Notes: generated by a model not told the origin, from the sequence alone. 64,000 nt of DNA from Clostridium pasteurianum (GCF_001705235.1 NZ_MCGV01000001.1:2356001-2420000); one strand, 5' to 3'; positions 45,539-56,185 are shown, counted from the first letter of the stretch. Translations and numbers: made by a program.

Positions 45539-46189
45539 TTACATAGAATAACTTTTTGATAATCTACTTTCAATACGTCCCAGAATAAATGAAAAAAATG
45601 TACTCATAATCCAGTATATAATTGCAACTGCTATATAAAAAGGCATAACTGTAAGATGTTTTGCTATTAAAAGTTGAGCTGCACGTAAAAGTTCTGTTAC
45701 CGTAATTATTGATACAAGTGAAGTATCTTTAAGCATTCCTATAAAAGTGTTGCCAATGGGAGCTATTGCAATTTTTGCAGCTTGAGGAAGTATGATTCTT
45801 GTCATGCTTTGAAAATAAGTCATGCCTAAAGCTTTTGCCGCTTCCATTTGTCCCTTAGGTACAGAAAGTATAGCTCCCCTTATTGTTTCTGATAAATATG
45901 CACCCACATTTATGCTTAAAGCCACAAAGGCAGCGGTGAGAGGAGAAAGAGTTATTCCCCAATCTGGCAAACCGTAGTATATAATAAATATTTGCACCAG
46001 TGCAGGTGTACCCCTAATAATTGAAACGTATATTCTAGAAATTGATGATATTACGTTATTTTTAGTCAGTCGTGCTATGGCGGCAATTAAACCAATTATT
46101 AATCCCAATCCAACAGAAACTACAGTTAGAATCACGGTATAATATGCGGCTTTAAGCAAATACGGAATTTCCGGTAAAACTATATCCAT
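45539..46189 (-). CDS. Amino-acid ABC transporter permease (orphan operon)
   Basis: A 216-residue HisM/GlnP-type permease with RGTPALVQIFIIYYGLP and EAA loop MEAAKALGMTYFQSMTRIIL. It resembles the permease at 19119. No ATPase gene follows; a terminator does. It may use the ATPase at 19779 or another one elsewhere. Confidence 0.92.
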   Translation of the reverse strand: MDIVLPEIPYLLKAAYYTVILTVVSVGLGLIIGLIAAIARLTKNNVISSISRIYVSIIRGTPALVQIFIIYYGLPDWGITLSPLTAAFVALSINVGAYLSETIRGAILSVPKGQMEAAKALGMTYFQSMTRIILPQAAKIAIAPIGNTFIGMLKDTSLVSIITVTELLRAAQLLIAKHLTVMPFYIAVAIIYWIMSTFFSFILGRIESRLSKSYSM

Positions 46190-46206
46190 AATTCAAGCCC
46201 CCAAGT

Positions 46207-47013
46207 TTATAGATTTGGGTTAACGCCAAACCATTTTACAAATATTTTTTTGTATGTTCCATCAGCTTTCATGTCCTTAAGAGCTTTGTTTAAGGCTTTT
46301 AAAAGCTCAGGATTACCCTTTTTAATAGCTATTCCAGCATAATCATCCTTAAGTGATTTACCAACTGTTTTGATTTTTAAATTATTTTTATCCGCTGTAG
46401 GTTTAACAGAAAAAATATTATTTATTGTAGCATCTATTCTTCCGCTGTTTAAATCTAATAATGCTGTAGAAACGTCGTTATAAGTGACAATTTCAAAGTT
46501 CCCCACTTTAGGAAGCACAGTCTCCCTTAAATAGGTTTCATCATTTGTTCCAAGCCCTACTCCAATCTTCTTACCTTTAAAATCATTAATGGATTTAATA
46601 CTGCTATTATTCTCTTTTACAATAATACTAACGGAATTTTTTATATATGGTGTTGAAAAATCCATTGATTTTTTTCTATCAGGTGTAATTGTCATCTGGC
46701 TTATAACGGCATCAAATTTGCCCTTTTGAAGGCCTGCAACCATTCCTGACCATTCATTAGTTACAAATTTAGTTTTAACTCCAAGTCTTTTAGCGACTTC
46801 CTTTGAAATATCAGCATCAAATCCGTCAACTTCGTTTTTGCTGTTCATGAAGTTATACGGAGGATATGTTCCCATTAGACCAACTTTTAAAGTCCCTGAC
46901 TTCTTTATTTGATTAAGCAAATCCTCATTTTTGGTTTGTTTATTTGCTGTGCATCCAACTAAAAGAATACTTAATAGTGTAATAAATGTTATTCCTTTAA
47001 ATAGTTTTTTCAT
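46207..47013 (-). CDS. Amino-acid ABC transporter binding lipoprotein
   Basis: A 268-residue SBP family 3 lipoprotein with lipobox LLVGC (Cys21) and the signature LKVGLMGTYPPYNF, then GFDADISKEVAKRLG. It lies 17 bases before the permease gene. The identity of the amino acid is not evident. Confidence 0.9.
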   Translation of the reverse strand: MKKLFKGITFITLLSILLVGCTANKQTKNEDLLNQIKKSGTLKVGLMGTYPPYNFMNSKNEVDGFDADISKEVAKRLGVKTKFVTNEWSGMVAGLQKGKFDAVISQMTITPDRKKSMDFSTPYIKNSVSIIVKENNSSIKSINDFKGKKIGVGLGTNDETYLRETVLPKVGNFEIVTYNDVSTALLDLNSGRIDATINNIFSVKPTADKNNLKIKTVGKSLKDDYAGIAIKKGNPELLKALNKALKDMKADGTYKKIFVKWFGVNPNL

Positions 47014-47098
47014 AGTGATAGTTCCCCCTTAATCTTTTGTATTAATATGCGATTAATTCATACTATTCTGATATGAATACTAAAATATTATGTAATTG

Positions 47099-47126
47099 AT
47101 TATAGCATCTTTTAAACTTATGTCAA
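47099..47126 (-). promoter_or_regulatory. Promoter of the orphan amino-acid ABC operon
   Basis: Perfect TTGACA (47126-47121) and TATAAT (47104-47099) with a 16-base spacer. Downstream, TTCATA-N9-TATGAA (near 47058-47078) is a possible operator. Confidence 0.8.
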
Positions 47127-47140
47127 TATTTTAAATAATA

Positions 47141-47180
47141 AAAAATCGCACTGTGAATTTAATTTCACAGTGCGATTTTT
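47141..47180 (-). terminator. Terminator after the HD-domain gene
   Basis: A stem of about 17 bases (AAAAATCGCACTGTGAA and its complement) has a T-run on the minus strand and an A-run on the other side. Confidence 0.85.
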
Positions 47181-47193
47181 ACAATTTCATGCA

Positions 47194-47685
47194 TTAAAGA
47201 TACATGTTTTCTATAAATTTTATACCTGCATTAGTTTTAAAATATTTTTCCTTAATTATTTTAATTTTGTCTTTACCTATAGAATCCTCAAATATATTTA
47301 CAATGAAATCTGCTTCTATTAGTATTTGATAATCTATATCATCAATTTTAGTGTAAGTATGATGATGTCCTATAAGATAGCAAACTCTATCTACAAAGGA
47401 GGTTTCAAAATTAAATTTTGCTAAAAGCTTTTTAGCTATAGGGGGACCTTCTAATTCTTGATAGTTTCCAGCAGAAGAATTGTATTTTTTTTCACTTTCT
47501 TTAATACCTATGTCGTGTAAAACAGCAGCGACTTCTAGGATTTTGAGCTTTTCATCACCTATGCTTTCAAGTTCGCCTATAGTTTTTGAAAAACTGTAAA
47601 CTTTTAAAGCATGATTTATACGTCTTACATCTCCATCAAAATACAGTATCATTTCTTTTACAATATCACTTATAATGTTATTCAT
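47194..47685 (-). CDS. HD-domain phosphohydrolase
   Basis: A 163-residue HD-superfamily protein with metal-binding residues in INHALKVYSF, VLHDIGI and GHHHTY. The substrate, a nucleotide or another phosphate ester, cannot be told. It is 9 bases after the NUDIX gene, so they form an operon. Confidence 0.85.
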   Translation of the reverse strand: MNNIISDIVKEMILYFDGDVRRINHALKVYSFSKTIGELESIGDEKLKILEVAAVLHDIGIKESEKKYNSSAGNYQELEGPPIAKKLLAKFNFETSFVDRVCYLIGHHHTYTKIDDIDYQILIEADFIVNIFEDSIGKDKIKIIKEKYFKTNAGIKFIENMYL

Positions 47686-47694
47686 ATAAACCTC

Positions 47695-48303
47695 CTAAAT
47701 AAATAACTTTTCGCCTAATTCAGCAAAAGCTTGAAGCATTATAAAGGCTCTCATATCCATTTTTACATTTTCTTTTAAAAGCTTTTTTACATCATCTTGC
47801 GAGAGCATCAATACTTCTATGTCTTCATCATCTTCTAAATATTTATCTGATAAATTGCCGCTGCAGGTACAAAATACTATTGCAGCAGATTCATCTGTCA
47901 TACCAGCAGAGGCGTAAACATTTTTTTTAGTTTTTTCGTGATTTATTTTTAGAAGATCAAGACCTGTTTCTTCTTTAAGTTCACGTTTGGCGGCTTCATC
48001 GAAGTTTTCTCCCTCATCAATTAAACCTGCTGGAAGTTCATATACATAGCTGTTTAATGGTACTCTAAATTGTTTTATACAAACTATTTTTTGTGTATCT
48101 TTATGAAAAGCTGCAATTATAGCTGCATCCATTTTTTCTTCTGCACCATCAAAATATTGTGATTTAAGAGTATTAAAATTTTTTCTTGAAGCTACAACCC
48201 AATGTTTTAAATCATGTTTTTTATTCGTATATTCAACATCATAAAGACTTAAAAATTTTGTCTCAGCAAGTGGAGTCAGTTTTTTTATTTTATTCTCTGT
48301 CAT
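47695..48303 (-). CDS. NUDIX hydrolase (ADP-ribose pyrophosphatase-like)
   Basis: A 202-residue protein with a complete NUDIX box: GLIDEGENFDEAAKREL then KEETGL. The preceding FRVPLNSYVYELPAG is typical of ADP-sugar pyrophosphatases. ATG 48303 follows AAGGTG by 7 bases; ATG 48318 is rejected as it precedes the RBS. Located 96 bases after dapA. Confidence 0.88.
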   Translation of the reverse strand: MTENKIKKLTPLAETKFLSLYDVEYTNKKHDLKHWVVASRKNFNTLKSQYFDGAEEKMDAAIIAAFHKDTQKIVCIKQFRVPLNSYVYELPAGLIDEGENFDEAAKRELKEETGLDLLKINHEKTKKNVYASAGMTDESAAIVFCTCSGNLSDKYLEDDEDIEVLMLSQDDVKKLLKENVKMDMRAFIMLQAFAELGEKLFI

Positions 48304-48399
48304 AATAATCACCTTCATTTAAAAAATATAAAGTTATACACTTTTATAAAAAATAATCCACATCTATGCCTTTTATTTTAGCACAAATGTGGATAACTA

Positions 48400-49266
48400 T
48401 TATAAAATTTTGTTTAATTTTTCTTGTAGAGTTTCAGATATTTTTACTAATGGAAGTCTTACATCATCAGAAGCTATCATTCCTGATTTAGATAAGCAGT
48501 ATTTTATTGGAGCAGGATTTGGTTCTTCAAACAGCAGTGGAATTATTGGAGCTATTTCCTTCCATATTTTAAAAGCACCTTCGTGGTCATTCTGTTTTGC
48601 TTTATTGTATATTTCAATATATTTTTCTGTGTTTATATGTGCAGATGCCATGATTCCTCCGTCTCCTCCAAGCATTAAAGTGCTGTAGAAGAAAGCATCT
48701 TCACCTGTTAATATTGAAAAATTATCATCAGCTGGACGGTTTAAAAGTAAATTTGTGGTTTGATTAAAGTCTCCACAGGCATCTTTTACTCCAACTATAT
48801 TTTTTAATTGGGAAAGTTTTCTTATAGTATCATTCTCAATATTCCTACCTGTTCTATAAGGTATATTGTAGATTATTATATCTAAAGGAGTAGCTTCAGA
48901 TATATTTTTAAAGTGTTCATATATTCCTCTTTGATCTGGTCTGTTGTAGTAAGGGCATACAGATAAGATACCTTTAATATCGTATTTTTCAAACATTTTT
49001 ACGTCTTTTACCATTTTGCTTGTGTTGTTACCGCCAAAACCAACATAAATAGGAAGCTTGGACTTATTGTATTCAACAGTTTTCTCTAGTACGTTTTGAT
49101 ATTCATAGTTTGATAATGTTGGAGTTTCACCTGTAGTTGCAAGAGGTAAAAAACCTGCTGCACCCTTTTTAGAGTAGTACTCTATCATATTTTTATAAGA
49201 AGCCAAATCAACTTCTCCATCCTTAAAAGGAGTAATTAGTGGTATTAAAACGCCTTGAATTTTCAT
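48400..49266 (-). CDS. dapA: 4-hydroxy-tetrahydrodipicolinate synthase DapA
   Basis: A 288-residue enzyme of the (beta/alpha)8 class I aldolases that condenses pyruvate with aspartate semialdehyde, the first committed step to lysine and diaminopimelate. Thr44, Thr45, Tyr133, Arg138 and the Schiff-base Lys161 fall at the canonical positions. A lysine riboswitch upstream supports DapA over related lyases. Confidence 0.95.
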   Translation of the reverse strand: MKIQGVLIPLITPFKDGEVDLASYKNMIEYYSKKGAAGFLPLATTGETPTLSNYEYQNVLEKTVEYNKSKLPIYVGFGGNNTSKMVKDVKMFEKYDIKGILSVCPYYNRPDQRGIYEHFKNISEATPLDIIIYNIPYRTGRNIENDTIRKLSQLKNIVGVKDACGDFNQTTNLLLNRPADDNFSILTGEDAFFYSTLMLGGDGGIMASAHINTEKYIEIYNKAKQNDHEGAFKIWKEIAPIIPLLFEEPNPAPIKYCLSKSGMIASDDVRLPLVKISETLQEKLNKIL

Positions 49267-49308
49267 TTAATTCCTCTTTCCCTTACCAGGGTGATTGATT
49301 TTGGGTAC

Positions 49309-49343
49309 AAAAAAATTAACAGTAAAGGAACACTTTACTGTTA
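49309..49343 (-). terminator. Lysine riboswitch terminator
   Basis: TAACAGTAAAG pairs with CTTTACTGTTA and is followed by a T-run on the minus strand, 43 bases before the dapA start. Confidence 0.85.
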
Positions 49344-49360
49344 TTATAAACATTATATGT

Positions 49361-49535
49361 GCACCTTGTAGCTCTCCACTATAAGAGAATAGTGACAGTT
49401 CTGCATATATTATATACAAAACCAGAAAGAGTCCTTGCCAGAAATCTTTCTTCGGCCGCAGTTCCTTTTTCTATTCTTCACAGCTTGCCAGCTAAGAATA
49501 AATACTAATAACCACAGCACCTCTACCCTAGGTAA
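49361..49535 (-). promoter_or_regulatory. Lysine riboswitch (L box)
   Basis: The minus strand has the conserved L-box elements GTAGAGGTGC, TTAGTA, GGAACTGCGGCCGAAG, TCTGGCAAGGA, ACTGTCA and TGGAGAGCTAC in order. With lysine the downstream terminator should form and reduce dapA expression. The region 49536-49740 is AT-rich with no gene seen. Confidence 0.92.
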
Positions 49536-49748
49536 GAATTTAATTTTATGATTAGTTTAACACATATTCATTTCCTTTTCAACTTGTATTTTCTTTTCAA
49601 TTTTAAAATTGTTGTTATTAGAATTTTTGTGTTAAAAGATTAGCACCTTTAGTTTTTTTTTGCCGATAATATCTTTTTATAGATGAAATTTAATTTCAAA
49701 TTATTTAAAAAAAATTCTGAAACTAAAAAAACTTTTTTTAAAAAACTA

Positions 49749-49777
49749 TTGCAAATTAATAATAATTATTATATAAT
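49749..49777 (+). promoter_or_regulatory. Rubrerythrin promoter with PerR-like box
   Basis: TTGCAA (49749-49754), a 17-base spacer and TATAAT (49772-49777). The spacer holds a perfect 7-1-7 palindrome TAATAAT-A-ATTATTA (49757-49771), two changes from the PerR consensus TTATAAT-N-ATTATAA. PerR repression of oxidative-stress genes is known in clostridia; binding here is inferred. Confidence 0.7.
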
Positions 49778-49865
49778 AAGAATTGTCAAAGAGAGTTAGC
49801 AAAAATATATGAAAGTAAGTTTAAATAAAAATATTAAAAAGATATTGATAGGGAGGATTTTTAAA

Positions 49866-50411
49866 ATGAAAAAATTTAAATGTGTTGTTTGTGGATATAT
49901 CTATACTGGTGAGGATGCTCCAGAAAAATGTCCTGTTTGTGGGGCTGGAGCTGATAAATTTGTTGAAGTTAAAGATGATACTGAAGGCTGGGCTGACGAG
50001 CACAAAATAGGAATTGCTAAAGATGTTGATAAAGAAGTCTTAGAAGGTTTAAGAGCTAATTTTACAGGAGAATGTACAGAAGTTGGAATGTACCTTGCAA
50101 TGGCAAGACAGGCAGATAGAGAAGGATATCCTGAAGTCGCTGAAGCTTACAAGAGAATAGCTTATGAAGAAGCTGATCATGCTTCAAAGTTTGCAGAACT
50201 TTTGGGTGAGGTTGTAACAGCCGACACTAAAACAAATCTTCAAATGAGAGTTGATGCTGAGAAGGGTGCCTGCGAAGGTAAAAAAGAGCTTGCTACTTTA
50301 GCTAAAAAACTTAACTATGATGCTATTCATGATACTGTTCATGAAATGTGCAAAGATGAAGCTAGACATGGTTCTGCTTTCAGAGGTTTATTAAATAGAT
50401 ATTTTAAATAG
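49866..50411 (+). CDS. Reverse rubrerythrin
   Basis: A 181-residue non-haem iron protein with the rubredoxin domain first ([20 protein letters not shown]) and the ferritin-like diiron domain second ([39 protein letters not shown]). Such proteins reduce hydrogen peroxide and oxygen with electrons from NADH via ferredoxin-type carriers. ATG 49866 is 9 bases after GGGAGG; ATG 49809 has no RBS. Confidence 0.93.
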   Translation: MKKFKCVVCGYIYTGEDAPEKCPVCGAGADKFVEVKDDTEGWADEHKIGIAKDVDKEVLEGLRANFTGECTEVGMYLAMARQADREGYPEVAEAYKRIAYEEADHASKFAELLGEVVTADTKTNLQMRVDAEKGACEGKKELATLAKKLNYDAIHDTVHEMCKDEARHGSAFRGLLNRYFK

Positions 50412-50437
50412 ACTTCGCGAGTTAAATAAATTATAAT

Positions 50438-50508
50438 AGATTTCCTTAGGAAAGGCGTTTAATATGTTACTTAAATTGTTGCTTTTCCTAAGGAAATCTT
50501 TTTTATTT
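50438..50508. terminator. Bidirectional terminator between rubrerythrin and pgsA
   Basis: AGATTTCCTTAGGAAA and its complement form a 16-base stem with a 30-base loop, followed by a T-run. Each arm is itself nearly palindromic (CCTTAGG, CCTAAGG). The right flank overlaps the end of pgsA. Confidence 0.85.
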
Positions 50509-51027
50509 TGGTACATTTTGTTTTACTTTTGATAAAAATATGATGAAGTAATTTACATACGCAGTAATTGCACTAATGAGAGCTAGGTATAGTAAGTAAG
50601 TTCCTAAAGTTTTGTTAAAAACAAAAGCTAATATAGCAACGTAAAAAGTAACTGTTGATAATTTTCCCCAGATATTCGCAGGGATTATTATTTTTTTCCC
50701 ATAAAGAAATATACCAATAAAAATCATAGAAAATTCTTTTATAAGCATTATTATTAATATTATTAATGGTATATAACCTTTTATGGACAGACATGCCAAA
50801 ACTGTTAAAAGCATGAGCTTATCTGCTAATGGGTCAAGCACAATTCCATATTTAGTTACCATATTAAATCTTCTTGCAATAAATCCATCTAGTATATCTG
50901 TAAAACCAGCAGTAAAGAATATAACTGCTGAACTGATTAAACTATTATTAGATTGAGAGAAAAAGGCAAATATGAAACATGGAATCAAAAAAAGCCTAAA
51001 AAGAGTAAGTAAGTTTGGTATATTCAT
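50503..51027 (-). CDS. pgsA: CDP-diacylglycerol-glycerol-3-phosphate phosphatidyltransferase PgsA
   Basis: A 174-residue membrane enzyme of phosphatidylglycerol synthesis. The CDP-alcohol phosphatidyltransferase motif DG-x2-AR-x8-G-x3-D-x3-D is seen as DGFIARRFNMVTKYGIVLDP plus LAD. ATG 51027 follows GAGGTG by 6 bases; the GTG at 51036 is in the RBS. Confidence 0.9.
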   Translation of the reverse strand: MNIPNLLTLFRLFLIPCFIFAFFSQSNNSLISSAVIFFTAGFTDILDGFIARRFNMVTKYGIVLDPLADKLMLLTVLACLSIKGYIPLIILIIMLIKEFSMIFIGIFLYGKKIIIPANIWGKLSTVTFYVAILAFVFNKTLGTYLLYLALISAITAYVNYFIIFLSKVKQNVPK

Positions 51028-51107
51028 GTTCGCCACCTCTTTATAATATTTTCTAGAATATTATTTACACATACATATTAAAATATGAGGATAAATATTT
51101 TTTATCA

Positions 51108-51380
51108 CGAATTAACATTGACTTGTAACATTAAAAAAATTCTATAAATCTTATCCTAACTGGGGTTCGGGTCATAGACCCATTATCCTTCTTTATAAAA
51201 TATAGGCTATTTTAATGTTTACGATTAATAACCTTGATTTAAAGGCACATCTAAATCTTTTATAATATAGAGATTGCCCTTATTAAGTAAAGAAGGATAA
51301 TGGGCAAAGCCCAAACCTCGTGTATGATAACATTTATTAGAATTTTTTTAAATTGTTACTTCATCAATATTAATTCGCTT
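51108..51380. repeat. Palindromic intergenic repeat, copy 3 (A frame, C core)
   Basis: Same terminal inverted repeats and C-type interior as copy 1 (TTATCCTAACTGGGGTTCGG; CCCATTATCCTTCTTT; CCCAAACCTCGTGTATGATA). The outer bases differ from copy 2 in a paired way (GCGAATTAA here, GCGAGTTAA there). A tail with AAAATTCC and GGAATTTT continues to about 51424. It lies upstream of pgsA. Confidence 0.8.
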
Positions 51381-51583
51381 TTGGAGTAAAGCAAGGGGAA
51401 AATTCCTCCGTACCTACGGAATTTTAGGCATAAATTACATAGGTTAAATTAGTAAATCACTATTTAGACAAGTAAACTTTCAATAATTCTACGAAGCTTG
51501 CAAAATTTAAATAACTGATTTAGTTTAATATATATTATTTTTCGTAGGGAAGCGGAGAAAAATTTACCTTGCTTTTATTTTAA

Positions 51584-51774
51584 GCGAAGTAATAGTATTT
51601 TGGCAACGATTTAAATAAAAGTCAATAAGACTTGCTTCAAATCATAAAAAGACTTAGAAATTTTAATTTGTTTGAGCTTTTTTTCAGCGAGTTATTAAAA
51701 TTTCTTAGTATTTTTATAATTTGAAGCTTAGTCTTATGATTTTTATTTAATGTTTCAAAATACTATTACTTTGC
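51584..51774. repeat. Free-standing B-type hairpin repeat
   Basis: Imperfect arms of about 85 bases (GCGAAGTAATAGTATTTTG at the left, complement at the right) surround a loop of about 22 bases. The inner half (CATAAAAAGACTTAGAAATT, then AATTTGTTTGA) is related to the core of copy 2. No gene is seen in 51037-51891. Confidence 0.7.
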
Positions 51775-51820
51775 AGTATTTATAAATTATGAACTGAAGG
51801 TAAATAATAAAAAAGTTTAT

Positions 51821-51849
51821 TTGACTAGACTAAAAGGCTTTGTTAATAT
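51821..51849 (+). promoter_or_regulatory. Promoter of the FAD-dependent dehydrogenase gene
   Basis: TTGACT (51821-51826), a 17-base spacer and TAATAT (51844-51849). Confidence 0.65.
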
Positions 51850-51891
51850 GAAACTGCAAAAGGTATTTTGCATAGAAAGGGGATATTATTT

Positions 51892-53280
51892 ATGAAATAT
51901 GATGTAATTATTGTGGGAGCAGGAGCAAGTGGAATATTTACTTCTTATGAGTTAATAAAAAGTAATCCAGATGTGAAAATATTAATGATAGAGAAGGGAC
52001 ACAGTCTTGAAAAGAGAAAATGTCCTATTGATGGTGAAAAAATAAAATCATGTATAAATTGCAATGTTTGTAACATTATGAACGGTTATGGTGGAGCTGG
52101 AAGTTTATCTGATGGCAAATATAATATAACTAATAATTTTGGAGGAGAACTTTATAAGTACATAGGTGCTAAGGAAGCACTTGAGCTTATGAATTATGTA
52201 GACAGTGTACTATGCAGTATGGGAGGAGCAGAGGCTAAATTATATTCTACTCAAAATTCTGGTCTCAAAGCAAAGGCTCTTCAGTATGACTTACATTTAC
52301 TTGATGCAAAGGTAAGACATTTAGGAACAGACAGAAATGTAGTTATAATGGGAAATATCTATAATTTCTTAAAGGATAAAATGGATATAATCTTTGATAC
52401 TGAAGTTTTAAATGTATATAAAGAGAGCAGTGAATTCAAGGTTGAAACACGTGATAAAACTTTTGAATGCAATGATTTAATATTAGCGACAGGACGTTCT
52501 GGTTCTGGATGGATATCTAATATATGTAGTAAACTTGGAATAAAGACTAGGAGTAATAGAGTTGACATTGGAGTACGTGTAGAGCTTCCAGCAGAAGTTT
52601 TTGCACATATAACGGATGCTGTGTATGAAAGTAAAATAGTTTATAAGACAAAAAAGTATAATGATAGAGTAAGAACATTTTGTATGAATCCATATGGTGA
52701 AGTTGTAACGGAAAATACCAATGGAATAATAACGGTTAATGGGCACAGTTATGCTAACCCAGAACTACGTACACAAAATACTAATTTTGCACTTCTAGTA
52801 TCGAATAATTTTACGGAACCATTTGAAGATAGCAATGAATATGGAGCATCTATCGCAAGATTAAGCAATATGCTTGGAGGAGGAGTGCTTGTTCAGAGAT
52901 TTGGTGATTTAGTAAATGGAAGAAGAAGTAATGAGCATAGAATGGAAAAAAGCTTTACAATCCCAACACTTAAAGCTACTCCAGGTGATCTAGCTCTTGT
53001 AATACCTAAAAGGCAGCTGGACGATATAATTGAAATGATATATGCATTAAATAATATTGCACCTGGAACAGCAAATGAGGATACACTACTTTATGGAGTC
53101 GAGGTTAAATTCTATAACTCCAAAGTTGAGGTAGATGGGAATTTAGAGACTAAAATTAAGGGATTATATGTTTTGGGAGATGGTTCTGGAGTTACACATT
53201 CATTATCTCAAGCCGCAGCAAGTGGAATTTATACAGCAAGAACACTTAATAAAAAATATAAAAATAACAAAACATGCTAA
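51892..53280 (+). CDS. FAD-dependent dehydrogenase (COG2509 type)
   Basis: A 462-residue flavoprotein with an N-terminal FAD-binding motif VGAGASG, a Cys-containing insert (RKCPIDGEKIKSCINCNVC) and a C-terminal FAD motif GLYVLGDGSGVTHSLSQAAA. ATG 51892 is 9 bases after AAAGGGG. The four-Cys insert could bind a metal or form a redox centre. The physiological substrate is unknown. Confidence 0.85.
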   Translation: MKYDVIIVGAGASGIFTSYELIKSNPDVKILMIEKGHSLEKRKCPIDGEKIKSCINCNVCNIMNGYGGAGSLSDGKYNITNNFGGELYKYIGAKEALELMNYVDSVLCSMGGAEAKLYSTQNSGLKAKALQYDLHLLDAKVRHLGTDRNVVIMGNIYNFLKDKMDIIFDTEVLNVYKESSEFKVETRDKTFECNDLILATGRSGSGWISNICSKLGIKTRSNRVDIGVRVELPAEVFAHITDAVYESKIVYKTKKYNDRVRTFCMNPYGEVVTENTNGIITVNGHSYANPELRTQNTNFALLVSNNFTEPFEDSNEYGASIARLSNMLGGGVLVQRFGDLVNGRRSNEHRMEKSFTIPTLKATPGDLALVIPKRQLDDIIEMIYALNNIAPGTANEDTLLYGVEVKFYNSKVEVDGNLETKIKGLYVLGDGSGVTHSLSQAAASGIYTARTLNKKYKNNKTC

Positions 53281-53382
53281 TAATTTATAGAAAATAAGGA
53301 AAAAATAATAGGGAAGTAAGATATAAATATTTGATTATTAATATGTACCGCTTCATAATATTGAAATCAGTGGAGGGTAACA

Positions 53383-54579
53383 ATGAAAATTTTAATAACA
53401 ACAGACACTTACTACCCTATGATAAATGGTGTGGTGGTATCAACAAATAACCTCTATAGGCAATTAAAGAAAGAAGGTTATGATGTTAAGATACTCACCT
53501 TATCTTATAATGGAAATGAGTATATAGAAGGGGACGTGTATTATCTTAATTCCCGTTTTGCTAAAGTATATCCTGATGCTAGGATAATGAAGCCATTTGG
53601 AAATACAATAATAAGTAAAATAATAGAGTGGGGTCCTCAAATAATACATTCTCAAACAGAATTTTCTACGATGTTAGTGGCTAAATATATTAGGAGAAAA
53701 TTAGATATACCCCAGGTACATACATATCATACAATGTATGAAGATTACCTTAAGTATTTCTTGGGAGGTAAAGTTATAGGAAAGGCTGCAATGGCCAGGA
53801 TAATTAAAGTGCTATTTAATACATTTGATGAAATTATAGCACCAACAGAAAAGGTAAAAGATGCTCTTAGAAAATATGAGGTATATAAAGATATAAAAAT
53901 TATACCAACGGGAATAGAGATAGAAGAATTTCAAGAAGATTTCAAGAAAAACGAGAAAGAGGAAATCTTAGGTAAATACGGATTGACGGGCAAAGATAAT
54001 ATATTAGTATATGTTGGAAGAGCAGCAGAAGAAAAAAACATACAGGAAATAATACAGTTATTTAGTAAAGCCATAAAAGAAGTAGAGGACATTAAACTCT
54101 TAATAGTTGGAGGGGGACCGTATCTTCCAGAACTTAAAAAGTTAGCTTCTAAATATAAAGTCCAGGATTTTGTGAAATTTACAGGTATGGTTAAAAGGAG
54201 CGAAGTACATAAATATTATAAGTTAGGATTTGCATTTGTAACAGCATCTAAAAGTGAGACTCAAGGATTGACATATATTGAGGCACTTGCTAGCGGGTGT
54301 CCAGTAATATGCAAATGGGATTTATGCGTGAAAGATCTGATTATAAATGGAATTACAGGTTTTACATATACAAATGAAAGACAATTTGTAAGAGCTGTGA
54401 AAATGCTAAAAACCAATTTACATCTCAGAGAACAAATTGCTTTTAATGCAAGAAAAAAGTCTTATTTATATTCAGAAGAAAAGTTTGCAAGAAGTGCCAT
54501 GGAAGTTTATGAAGATTTACTTTTAAATAGAGTTGTACGGAGAAAAAATTTGGCCCAAATGATACGAACGATATTCTGA
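53383..54579 (+). CDS. Family 4 glycosyltransferase (diacylglycerol glucosyltransferase-like)
   Basis: A 398-residue GT-B enzyme. The N-terminus TDTYYPMINGVVVSTNNL and the donor-site SKSETQGLTYIEALASGCPV are typical of GT4 enzymes such as diacylglycerol glucosyltransferases. It probably makes a membrane glycolipid; the acceptor is inferred from family resemblance. RBS GGAGGG, single gene. Confidence 0.85.
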   Translation: MKILITTDTYYPMINGVVVSTNNLYRQLKKEGYDVKILTLSYNGNEYIEGDVYYLNSRFAKVYPDARIMKPFGNTIISKIIEWGPQIIHSQTEFSTMLVAKYIRRKLDIPQVHTYHTMYEDYLKYFLGGKVIGKAAMARIIKVLFNTFDEIIAPTEKVKDALRKYEVYKDIKIIPTGIEIEEFQEDFKKNEKEEILGKYGLTGKDNILVYVGRAAEEKNIQEIIQLFSKAIKEVEDIKLLIVGGGPYLPELKKLASKYKVQDFVKFTGMVKRSEVHKYYKLGFAFVTASKSETQGLTYIEALASGCPVICKWDLCVKDLIINGITGFTYTNERQFVRAVKMLKTNLHLREQIAFNARKKSYLYSEEKFARSAMEVYEDLLLNRVVRRKNLAQMIRTIF

Positions 54580-54696
54580 AAGTTAATAACAATATTCGAT
54601 TTTTTGTTCCAAAAATAAAGACAAATTGCTTTTTTTATGGTATATTAGTTTTGGTAATTTTCTATAGCAATCTTTAAATTAGGATTATGAAAGTGA

Positions 54697-55992
<1,296 letters not shown>

Positions 55993-56011
55993 AATAAAGA
56001 TATATTATTTA

Positions 56012-56055
56012 GGCTATGCTTTAAATAGGTGCTTATTTGAAGCATAGCTTTTTTA
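56012..56055 (+). terminator. Terminator of purA
   Basis: GCTATGCTT (56013-56021) pairs with AAGCATAGC (56040-56048), extended inside by AAAT/ATTT, followed by TTTTTT. Confidence 0.88.
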
Positions 56056-56077
56056 GTATTGTATGTTAAAAAATATT

Positions 56078-56105
56078 TTGACAACGATAAAAACTTAGGT
56101 ATAAT
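56078..56105 (+). promoter_or_regulatory. Promoter of the DUF1858 gene
   Basis: Perfect TTGACA (56078-56083) and TATAAT (56100-56105) with a 16-base spacer. Confidence 0.82.
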
Positions 56106-56185
56106 TAAAGCATAGGTAATTAATAATCATACTCAATTACCGATTACTTAACTATATCAATATTAAATGGAAAGAGGTAATGCAA

